The translations under genes were made by a program, and so were the position numbers. A stretch of DNA of 64,000 nt from Microglena sp. YARC (Eukaryota; Chlorophyta; Chlorophyceae; Chlamydomonadales; Chlamydomonadaceae): the NCBI GenBank assembly GCA_022414725.1, contig CM039462.1, positions 35,512,856 through 35,576,855 of the forward strand, in the 5' to 3' direction. Below are positions 23,214-37,100 of the stretch, one piece after another (positions within the stretch are counted from its first letter, which is position 1; each line of letters starts with the position of its first letter). Under the pieces are notes generated by a model. It had not been told where the DNA came from, searched no databases, and was given only the letters and a program-made list of their open reading frames with translations.

Positions 23214-23282
23214 AGACGGAGATGCCGATCGTCATTTGCATGTCTACCTTGCCGAACAGCCTGCCAGCGAAGGATCAGAAAG
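23214..23282 (+). CDS. Candidate small exon of gene 1
   Basis: A strong acceptor (ATGTGTTGCAG|) and the donor GAAAG|GTAGTC bound 69 bases reading DGDADRHLHVYLAEQPASEG. The leftover phase does not match the next supported exon at 23983, so another exon or a different donor would be needed. Confidence 0.35.
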
Positions 23283-23439
23283 GTAGTCGACTTGCATTCT
23301 GAACTTCTGAACTCTTCTGAACTCGACTCCTGAACTCTTCTGAACTTGACTGGACTGCTGGAATTCTGAACTCTTCTGGACTTCTGGACTTGATATTGTG
23401 CAGATTGAACAAGTCCTGTGATCTAACATGGTTACGTGC

Positions 23440-23560
23440 TTGTATCTAGGAAACAGCAATATGATATCATGTTATCATACAATATCATATGATGCAGTTT
23501 GTATGATATCATACTCGCCTTTGGTCAACATCATATGATATGCCGGTCTCTACTTATATC
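23440..23560. repeat. AT-rich dispersed repeat R2, + copy
   Basis: Blocks such as TATGATATCATACTCG, TTTGGTCAACATCATATG and ATGCCGGTCTC recur as the reverse complement at about 26000-26110, within introns of the same gene. Internal ATATGATATCAT motifs are themselves palindromic. Confidence 0.65.
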
Positions 23561-23982
23561 AGCTAAGAAGCCATGGCTATAGTGAGGGGGTGGGAAGGGT
23601 GCCATAAGCATGCAGAAAAGGGTGCCGGAGATCCCCTAACTTTGCAGTGCGTACCCACTCGTCCTCACCACCTGATATCCTGTGGCTTCGTTCAGGGTTT
23701 TATTCAAGGTGCTACTTGCAGCACAAGTGCTAAATTATGTACCTTGTAGTTTTGTGGGTGCCATGTTATATCTATGTGGGGTTGCTTTTTGGGCCCCCCA
23801 AAGCTGCTAGTAGCATCGAAAAGGCTAAAAGGAGCACCATGGTGTTCCGCAAAAAAGCCTTTTCCTTTCCTTAAAAATAACCCTGGCTTCGTTGTGCTTT
23901 TAATCCTGAATGTTTACTTGGAGACAACTCTTGTCTCTGCCACGCTACTCTGATCTCTGATCCCTGGTCTTCCTTGTTGCAG

Positions 23983-24054
23983 CCACTGAGGAATTGACAA
24001 GACTCCGCGATGGGGTGCTAAGGATTGGAGCACGCTTTTGCTGGGTCGAATGTG
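23983..24054 (+). CDS. Gene 1 core exon a
   Basis: The acceptor CCTTGTTGCAG| and the donor TGTG|GTGAGC enclose TEELTRLRDGVLRIGARFCW and a few more residues. One base is left over. It joins in frame to the next exon to make an Asp codon. Confidence 0.6.
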
Positions 24055-27000
24055 GTGAGCAGTTTGCACTGTTTTTTGTGTGTGCGACGCGTCGCAAATT
24101 GAGCGACTCGGTTCGACCTCAGTGTGACGCACTGCCCCCCGAACCCCCGGGGCTCCGCGCTTCGCGCTGTGCCCTATACCGTGCTACGCCACAATTCTGA
24201 AATCAGACTTGCATTGCAAATTTATCCACACAACTGTTCCTACAAAAAAGCTGGATACAAACTGGTTGTTTACATGGGCAACAGCTCATTCATGTCCTGA
24301 CGAGCAATCTGTAGAGATCTGTAAAATAAATTGTTCACCATATAATTAATGAACAATGTGCTCAATTATTCGTGGGATATATTATTATATTAGATATATT
24401 ATTATTATATTAAATTATATTATATTATATTATTATCTGTGGCATATATTTGAATTGGCATATCCCCCAATGTTCAGACCCAAGCAAGGACGAGGAGCTG
24501 CGCAAATCTCTTCAGCCAGCTATGGAAGGGGAAGAGTCTAGCAGCTACCGTATATTTCTCGAAAGCATGAGGTAGGTACCTGAATGATTTTGTTTTTTTA
24601 AGAAGGGATTACCCCAATTAAAATGTCCGTTAGTCAGTCCGTTAGTCACAACAACATTTTAGGTTTCATGAATAACAACACAAAATTGAACATTCTATAT
24701 CTAATAACAATTATAAGACTTATTTACACCTGACATGTTCTCATAAGAGCACATACGAGCATCGCCAGCATGAGGTAATTGTTAGGAATTGTTTGCACGG
24801 ATGCTGGTGCCTCCAGGGAGAACTCTCCACAAACTTCTTACCCATCCGCTAGCCCCCGGCGCCTACCCTCCAACCCGCCCACCCACCTGCCTCCTCACCA
24901 ATAGACCATTCCAAGGCTCATCTCCCCTCCTGTTGCTTCTTGCATTGTCCCTGCTTGTCCACATTCAAATCCCCATCAACACAATGGCACAGCATACAAA
25001 TAATGGTACACAATACTGGTACAAAATACAAAATAAGCACACAGAACTGTGTCATACAAAGTTGGCAGTTGGCCCCAGTGCAAGCAAATGGGCTGGCCCC
25101 CTCAACCTCACGCCTGCTAATAAAGGCTACTGTGCATTTAGTTGATTCATGCAGAGCACATCTGTCTAAACATATCTTCCCAGACCACATGCTTTCGCCT
25201 TGCCCACTCTTCCAGTCCCATGTAAGATTATCTCCATCACCGTGGCCACTGTGGTGTATTTTTTTACATCTCGCAGATCTGTCTTTGACCAACCAACCAG
25301 CGCAAGCTCCGTGGGGAGCAGTGGTCCGCCTCCATTGCAACATTCCTCCTTCCTCTCATTGAAGCAAATCAATTCAGGGGACATGCCATCCATTTTGACT
25401 GCGTCGTTGCTGACAGACAAAAGCAAGGGGGGTGGGCTGCGGTCGAGTCCTGAGATTGAAGGCTTTCTGGCAGCGCATGGTGATGAGGGCGCTTCGCTTA
25501 AGGGGGGTTTCAGGATTTATGTGGCAAGGTGGGTTTCAATCTCTGACCTGAATGACCTGCTTTCCAAAGCGTTTGCAGATGGTATAATTATGTAGGGGTG
25601 CATCGTAAGTAGGGATCAATATAGTACTGGCCCCCAAGATTGTCGGGCGATATAGCATACAATTGTGTATGATATATTTATAAATTGTACAATATTGCTC
25701 AATATATCACATGATAGCGTCGATATATCTATAAAATATATAAATAAGATATCATACTTGACAACCCTTATTATAAATCTTATCTTCGAGATATCACAGT
25801 TTGAGCACACTTTGTATTGTGCTTTCTCATGTGCGTATGTGAGAGAGGGGAGTACCGGGTGGGAGAGTACCACATCTTGTTGTCTTGTCCTTGTACAAGT
25901 GAGCGCTCCAGTCACACAATTATCCAAGCCTTTTCAGTCAGCGGGGGTCTAGTCATGTTTAATAATAGCTGAGAAAGCATCATACTCAATATTAGTCAGT
26001 CCCGATACATAGGGACCGGCATATCATACAGAGTTGACCAAAGACGAGTACGATATCATATGATATCATACAAATTGCATAATAATGTGATATTATATAT
26101 AAATGGTAACTTTAGCCTAACCAGACTGCAGACATAATATGGTGACATGCTATCATATGATATGATATTGCCGTTCCCCACTGATATGCGATGCCTTCTT
26201 TTCTTTCCGAAGGTCGAAGCTCTCTTAAAGAACGCCGTTGGAAAGGGCAACGCTGATGGTGCCTCTCAACAACAGAATCCAGCTCCCCCTTCTAGGGGTA
26301 TCCTTCCGCACTCTGGAGTGCATGCTTCCAATGATGCGGCTCGCGCTGTCGGAAAACTGTCTTCAGCAAGTATCCTCAGGGCCAAGCCCAGTCAGATTCC
26401 CCTTGTTGCAAAGGGGAAAGAGAACAGCAGCTTGGTAGGGGCCAACCATGGTAGTGAGCATCTTGGGAGAGGCGGGTCCAGAATAGCAATGTTCAAGCGG
26501 ACCATGTACCTCAGCCAGGTGGCAATACTGCCACGAGGCGAGAGGTCGACTTCGGAAATGGGGGTAGCAAAGTAAATGAGTCAAAGCAGAAGGCACATGA
26601 GCATAACAAACACCTTGCTGCCCCTTCAACCGGTAAGCCTTCAACCAGATTGACTACAGCTCCTTCCTTGCAGAAAAACGTACCGGTCAGGTCAGTTGGG
26701 GTTGAGCTGAGGGCTGGAGAAGTAACCAAGGGCGCATGGACAGGCCCTGCTAGCATTTCAGCCCTGACAAGCCACAAACAAGCAGCTGCAGCTGATGAGC
26801 CTGATCCACTCCTGTGTGCGTTGGATGCGATTCAAGAGGCTGAGAGGTAAAACACATTAATAACTTATCCCCCTTGTCTATCCCCCTTGCCCCCCTTGTC
26901 TGTGCATGATTTCGAACCTAGACTTGAACTTGGACTTGGTTACATGGCTCCAGCCAGCAATTTGGTTGCTCGCTGTCTTCGGCAGTAAAAGCAATATTAT

Positions 27001-28109
27001 TCAACAGGTATCAGTAAATTCAAAAGATCGTTCTTCAAAGAAACCAAAGCATATCATGATATGCATCAAACCTAGACTCTGCATGGATACTCTACCTGGA
27101 AAAGTGTGTTAATGATCAGTTACTGATGATGATGATGATTTTAACATTTTTCCTGGTGCCCTACTGGACTCCAAATATGCTTGAGGCTTGACGGAGGGGA
27201 CTTATGAACATCACGAAACATTTATGTGCCAATCTGTCTTGTCAAAAATTCCTTGGTTTTCCGAGTACGTAAATCTAGACTGGCGTAGCGCACAGATGTT
27301 GCACCAGTCTCCTCTATTGACTGCGACTTTGTACCAGAGAGACCCTTTCCCCCCATACATAATTATTTGTACCAGACGGACCCTTTCCCCCATGCAGAAT
27401 ACGAGCCCCCCAATCCCAACTTCATTTGTGATTTCACAATCTGTAACATCACAATCGTGCAATCTAGACCACTAACTAACACATCACAATACCTCTAGCA
27501 CATCACAACACTTCACGATCGCCACTTCAGGGCGGCGTCTGTCTTCTTGGAAAAGCAGTGTACCAGTTGGAATGGCGCATCAAGGGAGGCGGGGAGTGCT
27601 GTCACTAGAGCAGCGACGACAGATATAAACACATGCACAAGGGGTGCTCCACTGCCACCAGGGGCTTTGACTGCGACCACTCCCACTGCTGCTGCTGCTA
27701 GGGTGTGCACCGACAATGTTGGTCCTGCCCAAGCAGATGTGCCCTCGAAAACCACCCAAGGCATTTTGAACTCAATTGCCACACACATCGACTACGCTCA
27801 GATACAGCATGCCACAAGGGCTTCCACACAGCTGCTTGTGCAACAGCTGCAAAGGTCTGTTGCCACCAATCTGTCCTTAACTCATGCCTGGTCATGTCCT
27901 TGACTGTCACCACTGTACATTTGATTTCTTTAGTCCAGTTGTTGGTGCGCTTATCCAGTCCCTCTTCTCCAGTCTATGCACCACCACTACCACCACCTTA
28001 CCTTGCATATCTCCCTCAGCCGCATGATATTCTTCAGCTCGTTTATACGGTACGATATAGTATGATATATCGCCCGATAATTTTGGGGGCCAGTCCGATA
28101 TTGCTATCC

Positions 28110-28159
<50 letters not shown>

Positions 28160-31100
28160 GAGCGGATTCGCATTTATTGCTAACAGGGCCGGCAGATAAT
28201 TCAAATGGGGCCAAATTAAGAGCGGCAAAGCAACAGTGCGGCAGTGCCGCGCTTAATTTACAATTGGGTCTTGCAATTGTGGCAAAGCCTAGATTGTTAG
28301 TGTGGGGTTTACCCAAACTTATCACCCACACACCCTGTGTGTTGACACTGCCCTCACCAACTATCCAGGTGCTCAGAACCAAGTGTCGAAGAAGCTCTTC
28401 AAAGAGTTGTAACAAAAAGGATGGAGGTGGCTGAGAAAGCTAGGCGGTCCAGGCAGGATCAGGTGAGACAGATTATGTGTTGCCAAGCGTATAGATTTTA
28501 CTTTGCAGGAGAAAAACAGACCCTTTATTTGCAGGTAATCCGTGGATACCAAGCTCACGCACCTACCACTCATTGTCAGCATCAACCCTATGTGTCCCTA
28601 CATAATTATCTGCATAGCACGAACTACGGGCCCCTGTGGTTTACGATTTGTTGGGGTTCAGTTCACCAGTGCTTGTTTGTTGCATTTCCTGTTTCAGCTT
28701 GAGCAATTCTCTTTAGCCTATTTGGCTACCCCTGGACTGTACAAATACACAGAAGCCTACGCATCCTGCACTCATCATGATTGCCAACTCTTAGCACCCC
28801 GCACTCATTATTATTACCAATCCTATGCACCCAAAACTCAATATATGTTCAAGCCATACGCACACAACACGCATTATTGTCTTCTTCTCCCTTTGTAGGT
28901 ATACGATACAGCTTACGATATCTATACGATTTCCTCGGGCGCCGTAGATGGTTCCATACTGCCAGATGATGAGGAAGGCTGTGGGGACAACGGCATAGCT
29001 CTTCCGTGCACTCCAGCAGAGGCCAGCTTGGTTGCAACAAAACCCAAAATTTGGAAACTTCTCGCAAGGTTTGTCACCCATCAGCAGTTCATTTTCCAAT
29101 GCTCTATGTCCCTTCAAAATGACAATAAGCATTGGTTCGCATGCACCATTTTAACGGCTTTTCAAGAGCTCAAGTCCTTAAACAATTCAGCGGATGATTT
29201 GGATTTGGGTATTTCGAAACAGTTCTTAGTTCGTTGTTTGTAACTCAGATTTTGCCTGAAATTACGAAACTTTTAAGAATCCTGGGAGAATTGTCGTAGA
29301 TTTGGCCAAATGCGAAAAGATTCGAAAGACTGTTGATTCTGAATCATACGCTGAATTGCTATGAAAGCTTGCGGCCGCTTATTTCTGAGACGAGCTCTGA
29401 ATGCACTTTAACTAGCAAGGGAAATGTATAAATTAAAAACGGCGGTGTGTGTGTGTGTGTGGGGGGGGGGGGGGGGCAGTCGTGAGCCACACCCCTAATG
29501 TGTACCACATGGGCAGTACACGCCGCAAGCACATTTGGAGTCCAGTAGGGCACCAGTTAAAATTTAATCATCATCATCATCATCATCATCATCATAAGCA
29601 GCATCCGAGTTGGATGGTAATAGATTGTGCTCTGCAGTGGTGCGGGATGGGATGGCATGGACAGATGGCCTGTTGTCAGGCCCTTAGTATTTACATAGGT
29701 TACTGATCAGGGTAAGCCAAGTTGGGCTAAAAGGTCTTCCCCAACTTTGACTGACCAAAGATCATTGTAGATTGTTAGGGTGGGCTGGATAAACACCATA
29801 CTCTAGCTTTTATTTTCAGCTACGAGCAGCAGCTTCTAGGCAGCTCTCTGAGCTAGCCACTGGGCTAAGCCCTAAGATTCAAGGTGACGAAAAATATGAC
29901 TCCACCAGCTACATTGCTTTAGGTTTGGCTGGGTAGCAAGCCAGAGGAGCTGCCTAGAAGCTGCTGAAAAGAAAAGCTATGACAAACACAAACTTCACAA
30001 CCATGTGTGCCCGACAAAGCTCATGAAGGATTTTTGTGCTCCTGTGTTGGTGGCTGGCCCCAGTGCAAGCAAACAGGCTTCCCCACTCAACCCCACGCCT
30101 CGTAGTAAGGCGTACTATTTATTTATGCTATTGTGTTCCTATGAAGCTTCCTCCATGCTGTCGCACGGTAGTCTGAGCGCAGGTGCAGTAGCGGTCTGCA
30201 AAAGCGAAACCCCCAGTAACCATTTCCCAGTAAATGCAAACAGGAAGGTTCTTTCAACCTCATGCCCTGGGGCAAGGTGTAATAATGATATGTTTTCATT
30301 TTTCTATGCAGCTGGTGCACAGGTGCTGACATTGCTCATCTCAACCACCTTAACCAACTCCCTCCTTCTATGTGCTCCTGTGTTCCTATGCAGCTGGTGC
30401 ACGGGTGCTGACGTTACTCATCTCAACCACCTCAACCAACTCCCTCATTCTATGTGCTCCTGTGTTCCTATGCAGCTGGTGCACGGGTGCTGACGTTACT
30501 CATCTCAACCACCTCAACCCACTCCCTCCTTCTATGTGCTCCTGTGTTGCTATGCAGCTGGTGCACAGGTGCTGACATTGCTCATCTCAACCACCTCAAC
30601 CAACTCCCTCATTCTATGTGCTCCTGTGTTCCTGTGCAGCTGGTGCACGGTTGCTGACGTTACTCATCTCAACCACCTCAACCAACTCCCTCCTTCTATG
30701 TACTCCTGTGTTCCTGTGCAGCTGATGCACGGTTGCTGACGTTACTCATCTCAACCACCTCAACCAACTCCCTCATTCTATGTGCTCCTGTGTTCCTGTG
30801 CAGCTGGTGCACGGTTGCTGACGTTACTCATCTCAACCACCTCAACCAACTCCCTCCTTCTATGTACTCCTGTGTTCCTATGCAGCTGATGCACGGTTGC
30901 TGACGTTACTCATCTCAACCACCTCAACCAACTCCCTCATTCTATGTGCTCCTGTGTTCCTGTGCAGCTGATGCACGGTTGCTGACGTTACTCATCTCAA
31001 CCACCTCAACCAACTCCCTCATTCTATGTGCTCCTGTGTTCCTGTGCAGCTGGTGCACGGTTGCTGACGTTACTCATCTCAACCACCTCAACCAACTCCC

Positions 31101-34100
31101 TCCTTCTATGTACTCCTGTGTTCCTATGCAGCTGATGCACGGTTGCTGACGTTACTCATCTCAACCACCTCAACCAACTCCCTCATTCTATGTGCTCCTG
31201 TGTTCCTGTGCAGCTGATGCACGGTTGCTGACGTTACTCATCTCAACCACCTCAACCAACTCCCTCATTCTATGTGCTCCTGTGTTCCTGTGCAGCTGGT
31301 GCACGGTTGCTGACGTTACTCATCTCAACCACCTCAACCAACTCCCTCCTTCTATGTACTCCTGTGTTCCTGTGCAGCTGATGCACGGTTGCTGACGTTA
31401 CTCATCTCAACCACCTCAACCAACTCCCTCATTCTATGTGCTCCTGTGTTCCTGTGCAGCTAGTGCACGGTTGCTGACGTTACTCATCTCAACCACCTCA
31501 ACCAACTCCCTCCTTCTATGTACTCCTGTGTTCCTGTGCAGCTGATGCACGGTTGCTGACGTTACTCATCTCAACCACCTCAACCAACTCCCTCATTCTA
31601 TGTGCTCCTGTGTTCCTGTGCAGCTGATGCACGGTTGCTGACGTTACTCATCTCAACCACCTCAACCAACTCCCTCATTCTATGTACTCCTGTGTTCCTG
31701 TGCAGCTGGTGCACGGTTGCTGACGTTACTCATCTCAACCACCTCAACCAACTCCCTCCTTCTATGTACTCCTGTGTTCCTGTGCAGCTGATGCACGGTT
31801 GCTGACGTTACTCATCTCAACCACCTCAACCAACTCCCTCATTCTATGTGCTCCCGTGTTCCTATACAGTTGGTGCACGGGTTCTGATGTTGCTCATCTC
31901 AACCACCTCAACCACCTCAACCAACTCCCCCCTCTATGTGCTCCTGTGTTCCTATGCAGCTGGTGCACGGGTTCTGATGTTGCTCATCTTGGCCTGGCGT
32001 CCGCATCCGACATCCGCACAGAGCTGGTGAAAAGATCCTACTATCTCTGCATGTGTTTTCACATCGCTCATATGTTGGGTGAGTCCAGCTGCTGAGTCAC
32101 CATCATTTAATTGATTATCTAACCCAGCCAACTTATACTGAAGTTGAAGCTGAGGTTTTTAGCTCGATTATGCTTGAGTTGTCATAGTCTTAGCTTTATA
32201 CAACATTGACTACCCCATTGGGTTAGGAAAGTGACTACCCATATAGCAGCAGGAAGCTTCGTGTGAAATTATGCAACAATACCTGTTTTAAGTAGTAGCT
32301 TTTGTTCTTGTTCGCTGCTACTGGTTGCCTAGGTGCAGCCTCTGCCTCGGGTGCTGATGCTGATTCACCTATTTGTTCCAGTAAAATCCTCTTCGCACCT
32401 CAATCTTCTACCTGTCATGTAACTCCCATGAATGTCCTATGAATCTCTGTCTTGCACCACTTGGATAGTCCCCATGAACCTTCATCTCCTACCAGTCATG
32501 TATCTCCACTGAAAGCCTATCTCTTGTACCAGTCATGTATCTGGACTGAATGCCTATCTCTACCCCAAACCACGCAGACTTCCGAGCCTCTAAGCCACAA
32601 AGTGTCATGTTATACAGTGCGCACTTCCATCAGGTGGGTGTCGTTTTTATACAAAATAAACTTCTTATATGTACATATTTCCCACGACGTGTCGCAACTG
32701 CGTCGCCATTCTGTCGAACGCCCCAACCTTCCCGGGCTCCGTGCTCCGCCATGCGATGGCTACGCAACAATCCTGAAATCAGGCTTGAGTAGCCCAAGGA
32801 GCTCCTCAACCTGGCCTGCATACATCTGAAATTAAAAATACTGGTGGGTGTACGTATGTTACAGTCCAGGCGGCAGCCAGTAAGGCTAAAGTGACTGGCC
32901 CAACCTTGAATAATCAAGATATTTCTATACTATCAGGCAGGGTTGGATTGGTGGGTGCACAACTGATTCTGCTGAGTCTGGGATAGCTTTTATATATTTC
33001 AGAAAGGGGGTCTTCTGGAAGCCTATCAGGGATTTGGTACTTTCCGAAGGTGGGGTCCAGGTAGTGGTCGCTATAGGTAGCACGATATAAACTGGTCGGG
33101 GACATGCCTGTTTTTCGATTCGGGTAGGGCAGCCCGAAGGGCCGTCCGGGGGGGTTGGGTGTCAGAGTAGCAGAATGTTTGGTCAAAACGGGGTGCCAGG
33201 TAGTGGTCGCTTTAGGTAGCAGGATATAAACTGGTCTGGGACATGCCTGTTTTTGTTCAGAAGATCAGCAGTGTGGTACTATGAGGTTGAATATAAGTTC
33301 GGGTGATAAATATTGTGAGCTCTACCTAATAAGGACATGCCTTATGCCCTCACTGAATGAATGTATGTTACAATCCAGGGGTAGTTGATCAGCCCAAAGG
33401 GACTTGCCCAACCTCAAGGAATCAATATCATCAAGTGCACATTTGAATTCTGGTCCCTCATAGATGTTGCGCCAAGTCCAGAAGCTCGTGAATATGCTTG
33501 ATGGCGGAGATCAGATGGATGAGACTTCAAAGTGCGCCGTCTCACAAGGCGCACACATCAATGGGGAGCTCTTCTTTCACTCCTGCATCAAGCCAAATCT
33601 TGGTGGGTTGGCAATTTGGTGTTACTGATCTGTACAGCTGTAGTGCTAAGTGGCATACACCTCAGTGCTTTTCTTTTGGCTACAAGCAACAGCTTCTTGG
33701 CAGCTCCCTGAGCCTGCCACTGGGCCGAACTCAAATATTCCAGGAGCCCTAGAAAGCTGGCGATATCAGCTTCCAGGTGCGCCAGGTTGCTTCAGGTTTG
33801 AATGAGGAAAGATCCCAGAGAGCTGCCTAGAAGCTGCTGCTCGTAGCTGAAAAGAAAAGCTTTGTGACACCCAGATGCGTTAAGGGACTGGTTCCGAGAT
33901 TATCAGGGTCAGCAACATGGCAGATGAAACCTTTCGCTTGTGATGTAACGCGGGTTCATAAATAAATAAATAGCACACCTTATTACGAGGCGTGAGGTTG
34001 AGGGGGCCAGCCCGTTTGCTTGCACTGTGGCCAACAATCAATCTCGGGTGCATTCTAGTTGGTGCCTCTTTGTGATACAAACGTGTACGTAATATATGTG

Positions 34101-37100
34101 TCTCTTTATCTACGAATGGCAGCTTCCAGCCAGCTCCATTAGCAAGCCACAGAGTCAAGCCCAAAGCTTTCAACTGCACCGGAATGCCATCATTTTAGCT
34201 TTTATATGCACTGGATAGTTTTGGGTTTGGCCCAAGGACGGGGAAAGGGAGCTGCTTAGAAGCTGCTACTTGTAGCCCAAAGGAAAACCACTGATCCTTA
34301 CATATTCAGGTGATATGCTCCCTTCCATCATCGCTAGGATTAAAGCCGATTTTGGTGATGGTCGGGTTGGTGTGAATACATCTTCACATGTCCAAGTGAT
34401 ATGGACACAGGTGACATGTTCACATGTTGAGGGGTAAGGCCAGAGGTGACATATTCTCATCTTCACATGTTGAGGGGATATGGCCACATGAGACACGTTC
34501 ATATCTTCACATGTTGGCAGGTGATATGTCCGCATCATCACATTTTCAGGGGATACGGCCACAGGTGACATATTCACGTGTTCACATGTTCAGGGGATAT
34601 GGTCACAGGTGACATGCTCACATCTTCACATGTTAGAAGGTGATATGTTCACATCTTCACATGTTGGTGGGTGATATGTTCACATCTTCACATGTTCACA
34701 GGATATGGCCACAGGTGACATATTCCCCTCTTCACATGTTGACAGGTGAAATGCTCCCTTCCATCATCGCTAGGATTGAAGTCGATTTCGGTGATGGTCA
34801 GAAGATGGCGTGCCCATGCGGCTGCACAGGGACACCTAGCAAGGCACACCAACGGGAGGTGCCGAAGCCTCAGTGCGTGGGCGTGGTTTGCATTGAGGAG
34901 GTGGACAGCCGTCAGCAAGGCTTTGGTGTAAGCTCCTCCAGGCTGGCACCTAGAGTCAACTACAAGCATCCAGAGCACTTGTAAGTTGTGTGGTTAGTGT
35001 CATGCATAGCTTTGTTTTGGTTTCAGAAAGGAGGGTTTTCTGGTAGCAATAAGAATTTTTTGTCTTTCTATGGTGGGCTCCAGGTAGTGGTTTGGGTAGT
35101 CGGCCCGAAGGGCTGCCCCGAGGGGGGTTCGGGGGGCAGTGCCTATTCAAGTCTCAGGGTAGCGAAAGGTTTGGCCAAAACACATCCCAGGTAGCAATCG
35201 CTTTAGGTAGCGGGTAAATCAGCCCTAGTGTGATGGCGTATCATACATCATAGTTAATATGGACTTCAACTCTGCTTCAACTTTACTTCATTTATATCCA
35301 CTGTGGTGCGCAATCTATCAGGCCTAGCCTACCATGGGTGAGATTTGCGTTTTTGGAGGAGCCCCCTCTTCCAGGGGGCGGGAGCCCCCAGGGTTACCCC
35401 ATTGTCCGTTTGACCGCCCCCCTAAATATTGAAGCCTGACACATCAGCCAACTGCCTCATAAGTAACTGGCTTCGGTCAGCTCCATTTCCGTTGCCACCT
35501 TTCGTTCCGTTGCCAACACACTCCGTCAATTTTCCGCGTCGCTTGCGACGCTGCATAGGACTTAATAATTAAAATGTTGGAAAATCAAGGCCTCCACTTG
35601 CGGCCTCACCGAGAAAAACATTTACCAGACAGATGGGGTACAATTATGATATTCATAACCCCCTTGACTCCGTCAAGCCAGCTGCCTAGAAGCTGCTACT
35701 CGTAGCTCAAAAAGGAAACGGTGACAATCACCTGATGTCTGACAATGCACACACAATCCTTTGCGACCAGCTCCCAATTGCAAAGCCTAGCTCACAGTCA
35801 CTCAGTCCTGTACCATCACATACCACACAATCAGCCTCACAGCAGGTCGAATGCGTTCAGCATCCCATGGCACTAGCCACCATGGTTTCCACTCCCGAAG
35901 CAGCAAAAACGGCTCCATTAAATCCTTTGTGACCAACCGTGCAGGGCTGGGATCAACAGGTGGCGTCCGCTAGTCGACCCTGTAGCTGCTGCAGCTGCTG
36001 CGGAGAAGGCCAGGAAGCAGGCCGCAGTGGGTTCCCAAGCTCGCACACAGGGGAATGGATTCACATCTGCCAGCACCCAGAAGACTGGTGAGTGTCTTCT
36101 GTCTCTTTTACAGGGTTCAGGATCTCTTTTACAGGGTTTGTATCGCTTTCACTGGTTTCCATCGCCTTGTCAGTTTTGTATCGCTTTTACAGAGTGTTTG
36201 AGTCCGCGGTTGAATCAGTGCTTGCGGTGCCAGGACCCAGCACCCAGAAGGGAGGTGCCGAGGTGAAGAGCTTTCCTGCCACAGTAGCTGAGACAGGAAC
36301 CAAGATATCAGGTCGGTATACAGTTTTGACATATGGTTTCACCGATAATTGTGCGACGCTTTTTCCGACGCAGAATATAGGAACCACCTCAATTTGACTT
36401 TTGCTCCCGTCAAATTATACTGTTACATTTTCGTGTCAGTATGGTGTTTAAAATTAGATGATAAACCTGGATAAACAGAAAGTTTAATTATCTCTACAGC
36501 AGGAACTCAGGGCCTCTGTCGGTAAAACAATTTGTTGGGGCCCAGTTCATACGTACTTATTTTCGTATTAGCCCCTCCTGTCACGGTTGGGCAAGTCACT
36601 TAAGCCTATTTGGCCTACCCCTGGGCTGCAACAACATTTAGATGGCTTCGCTTGAGCACTTGTGAAATAAATATGTATGTGGAGCATAGAAATATGTGTA
36701 CAGAGCAAAGAAATGTGTATGTGGAGCATATACAAATGTATAGAGCATAGAGTCAGAATGGACGCTTGCGAGGTAGTCCAAGCTCAAGCGCAGCAGCAGT
36801 CTGCGAAAGCAAAACCCACAGTAACCTTCCCCAGTGCAAGCGAACGGGAAGTTTCCCTCACCTTCACGCCCCGTGGCAAGGTGTAACAATTCTCAATTTT
36901 CATAATGGATGTGAGTTAGAAGCTCTTTAACGGACTCACGGATTCACTCACACGCTTTCATGTAGGGATGCACAAATTAACTCAAACAGTGCATGGAATT
37001 CCGATATCTGAACAAGATTTCCGGCCATGGCAAATGACTAATTCACTCAACTAATTTCAGTGGTGACAAATTCACTCGATCCATTTCATGCAGGAGTGTC

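Noticed and set aside
30372..31805. Series of nearly identical 67-codon open frames (MLLCSCAADARLLTLL...)
   Set aside because: They are a by-product of the 82 bp satellite (246 bp = three units returns the same frame); only the last unit's start is exon-like.
30303..31990. Possible CRISPR-like array
   Set aside because: Units are contiguous 82 bp repeats with no unique spacers, and the genome is eukaryotic.
33570..34800. FFHSCIKPNL followed by VDFGDGQKMACPCGC recalling the NHSCxPN and post-SET parts of a SET domain
   Set aside because: Spacing is too short, the N-terminal SET blocks are absent, and the likeness rests on a few residues across an exon join.
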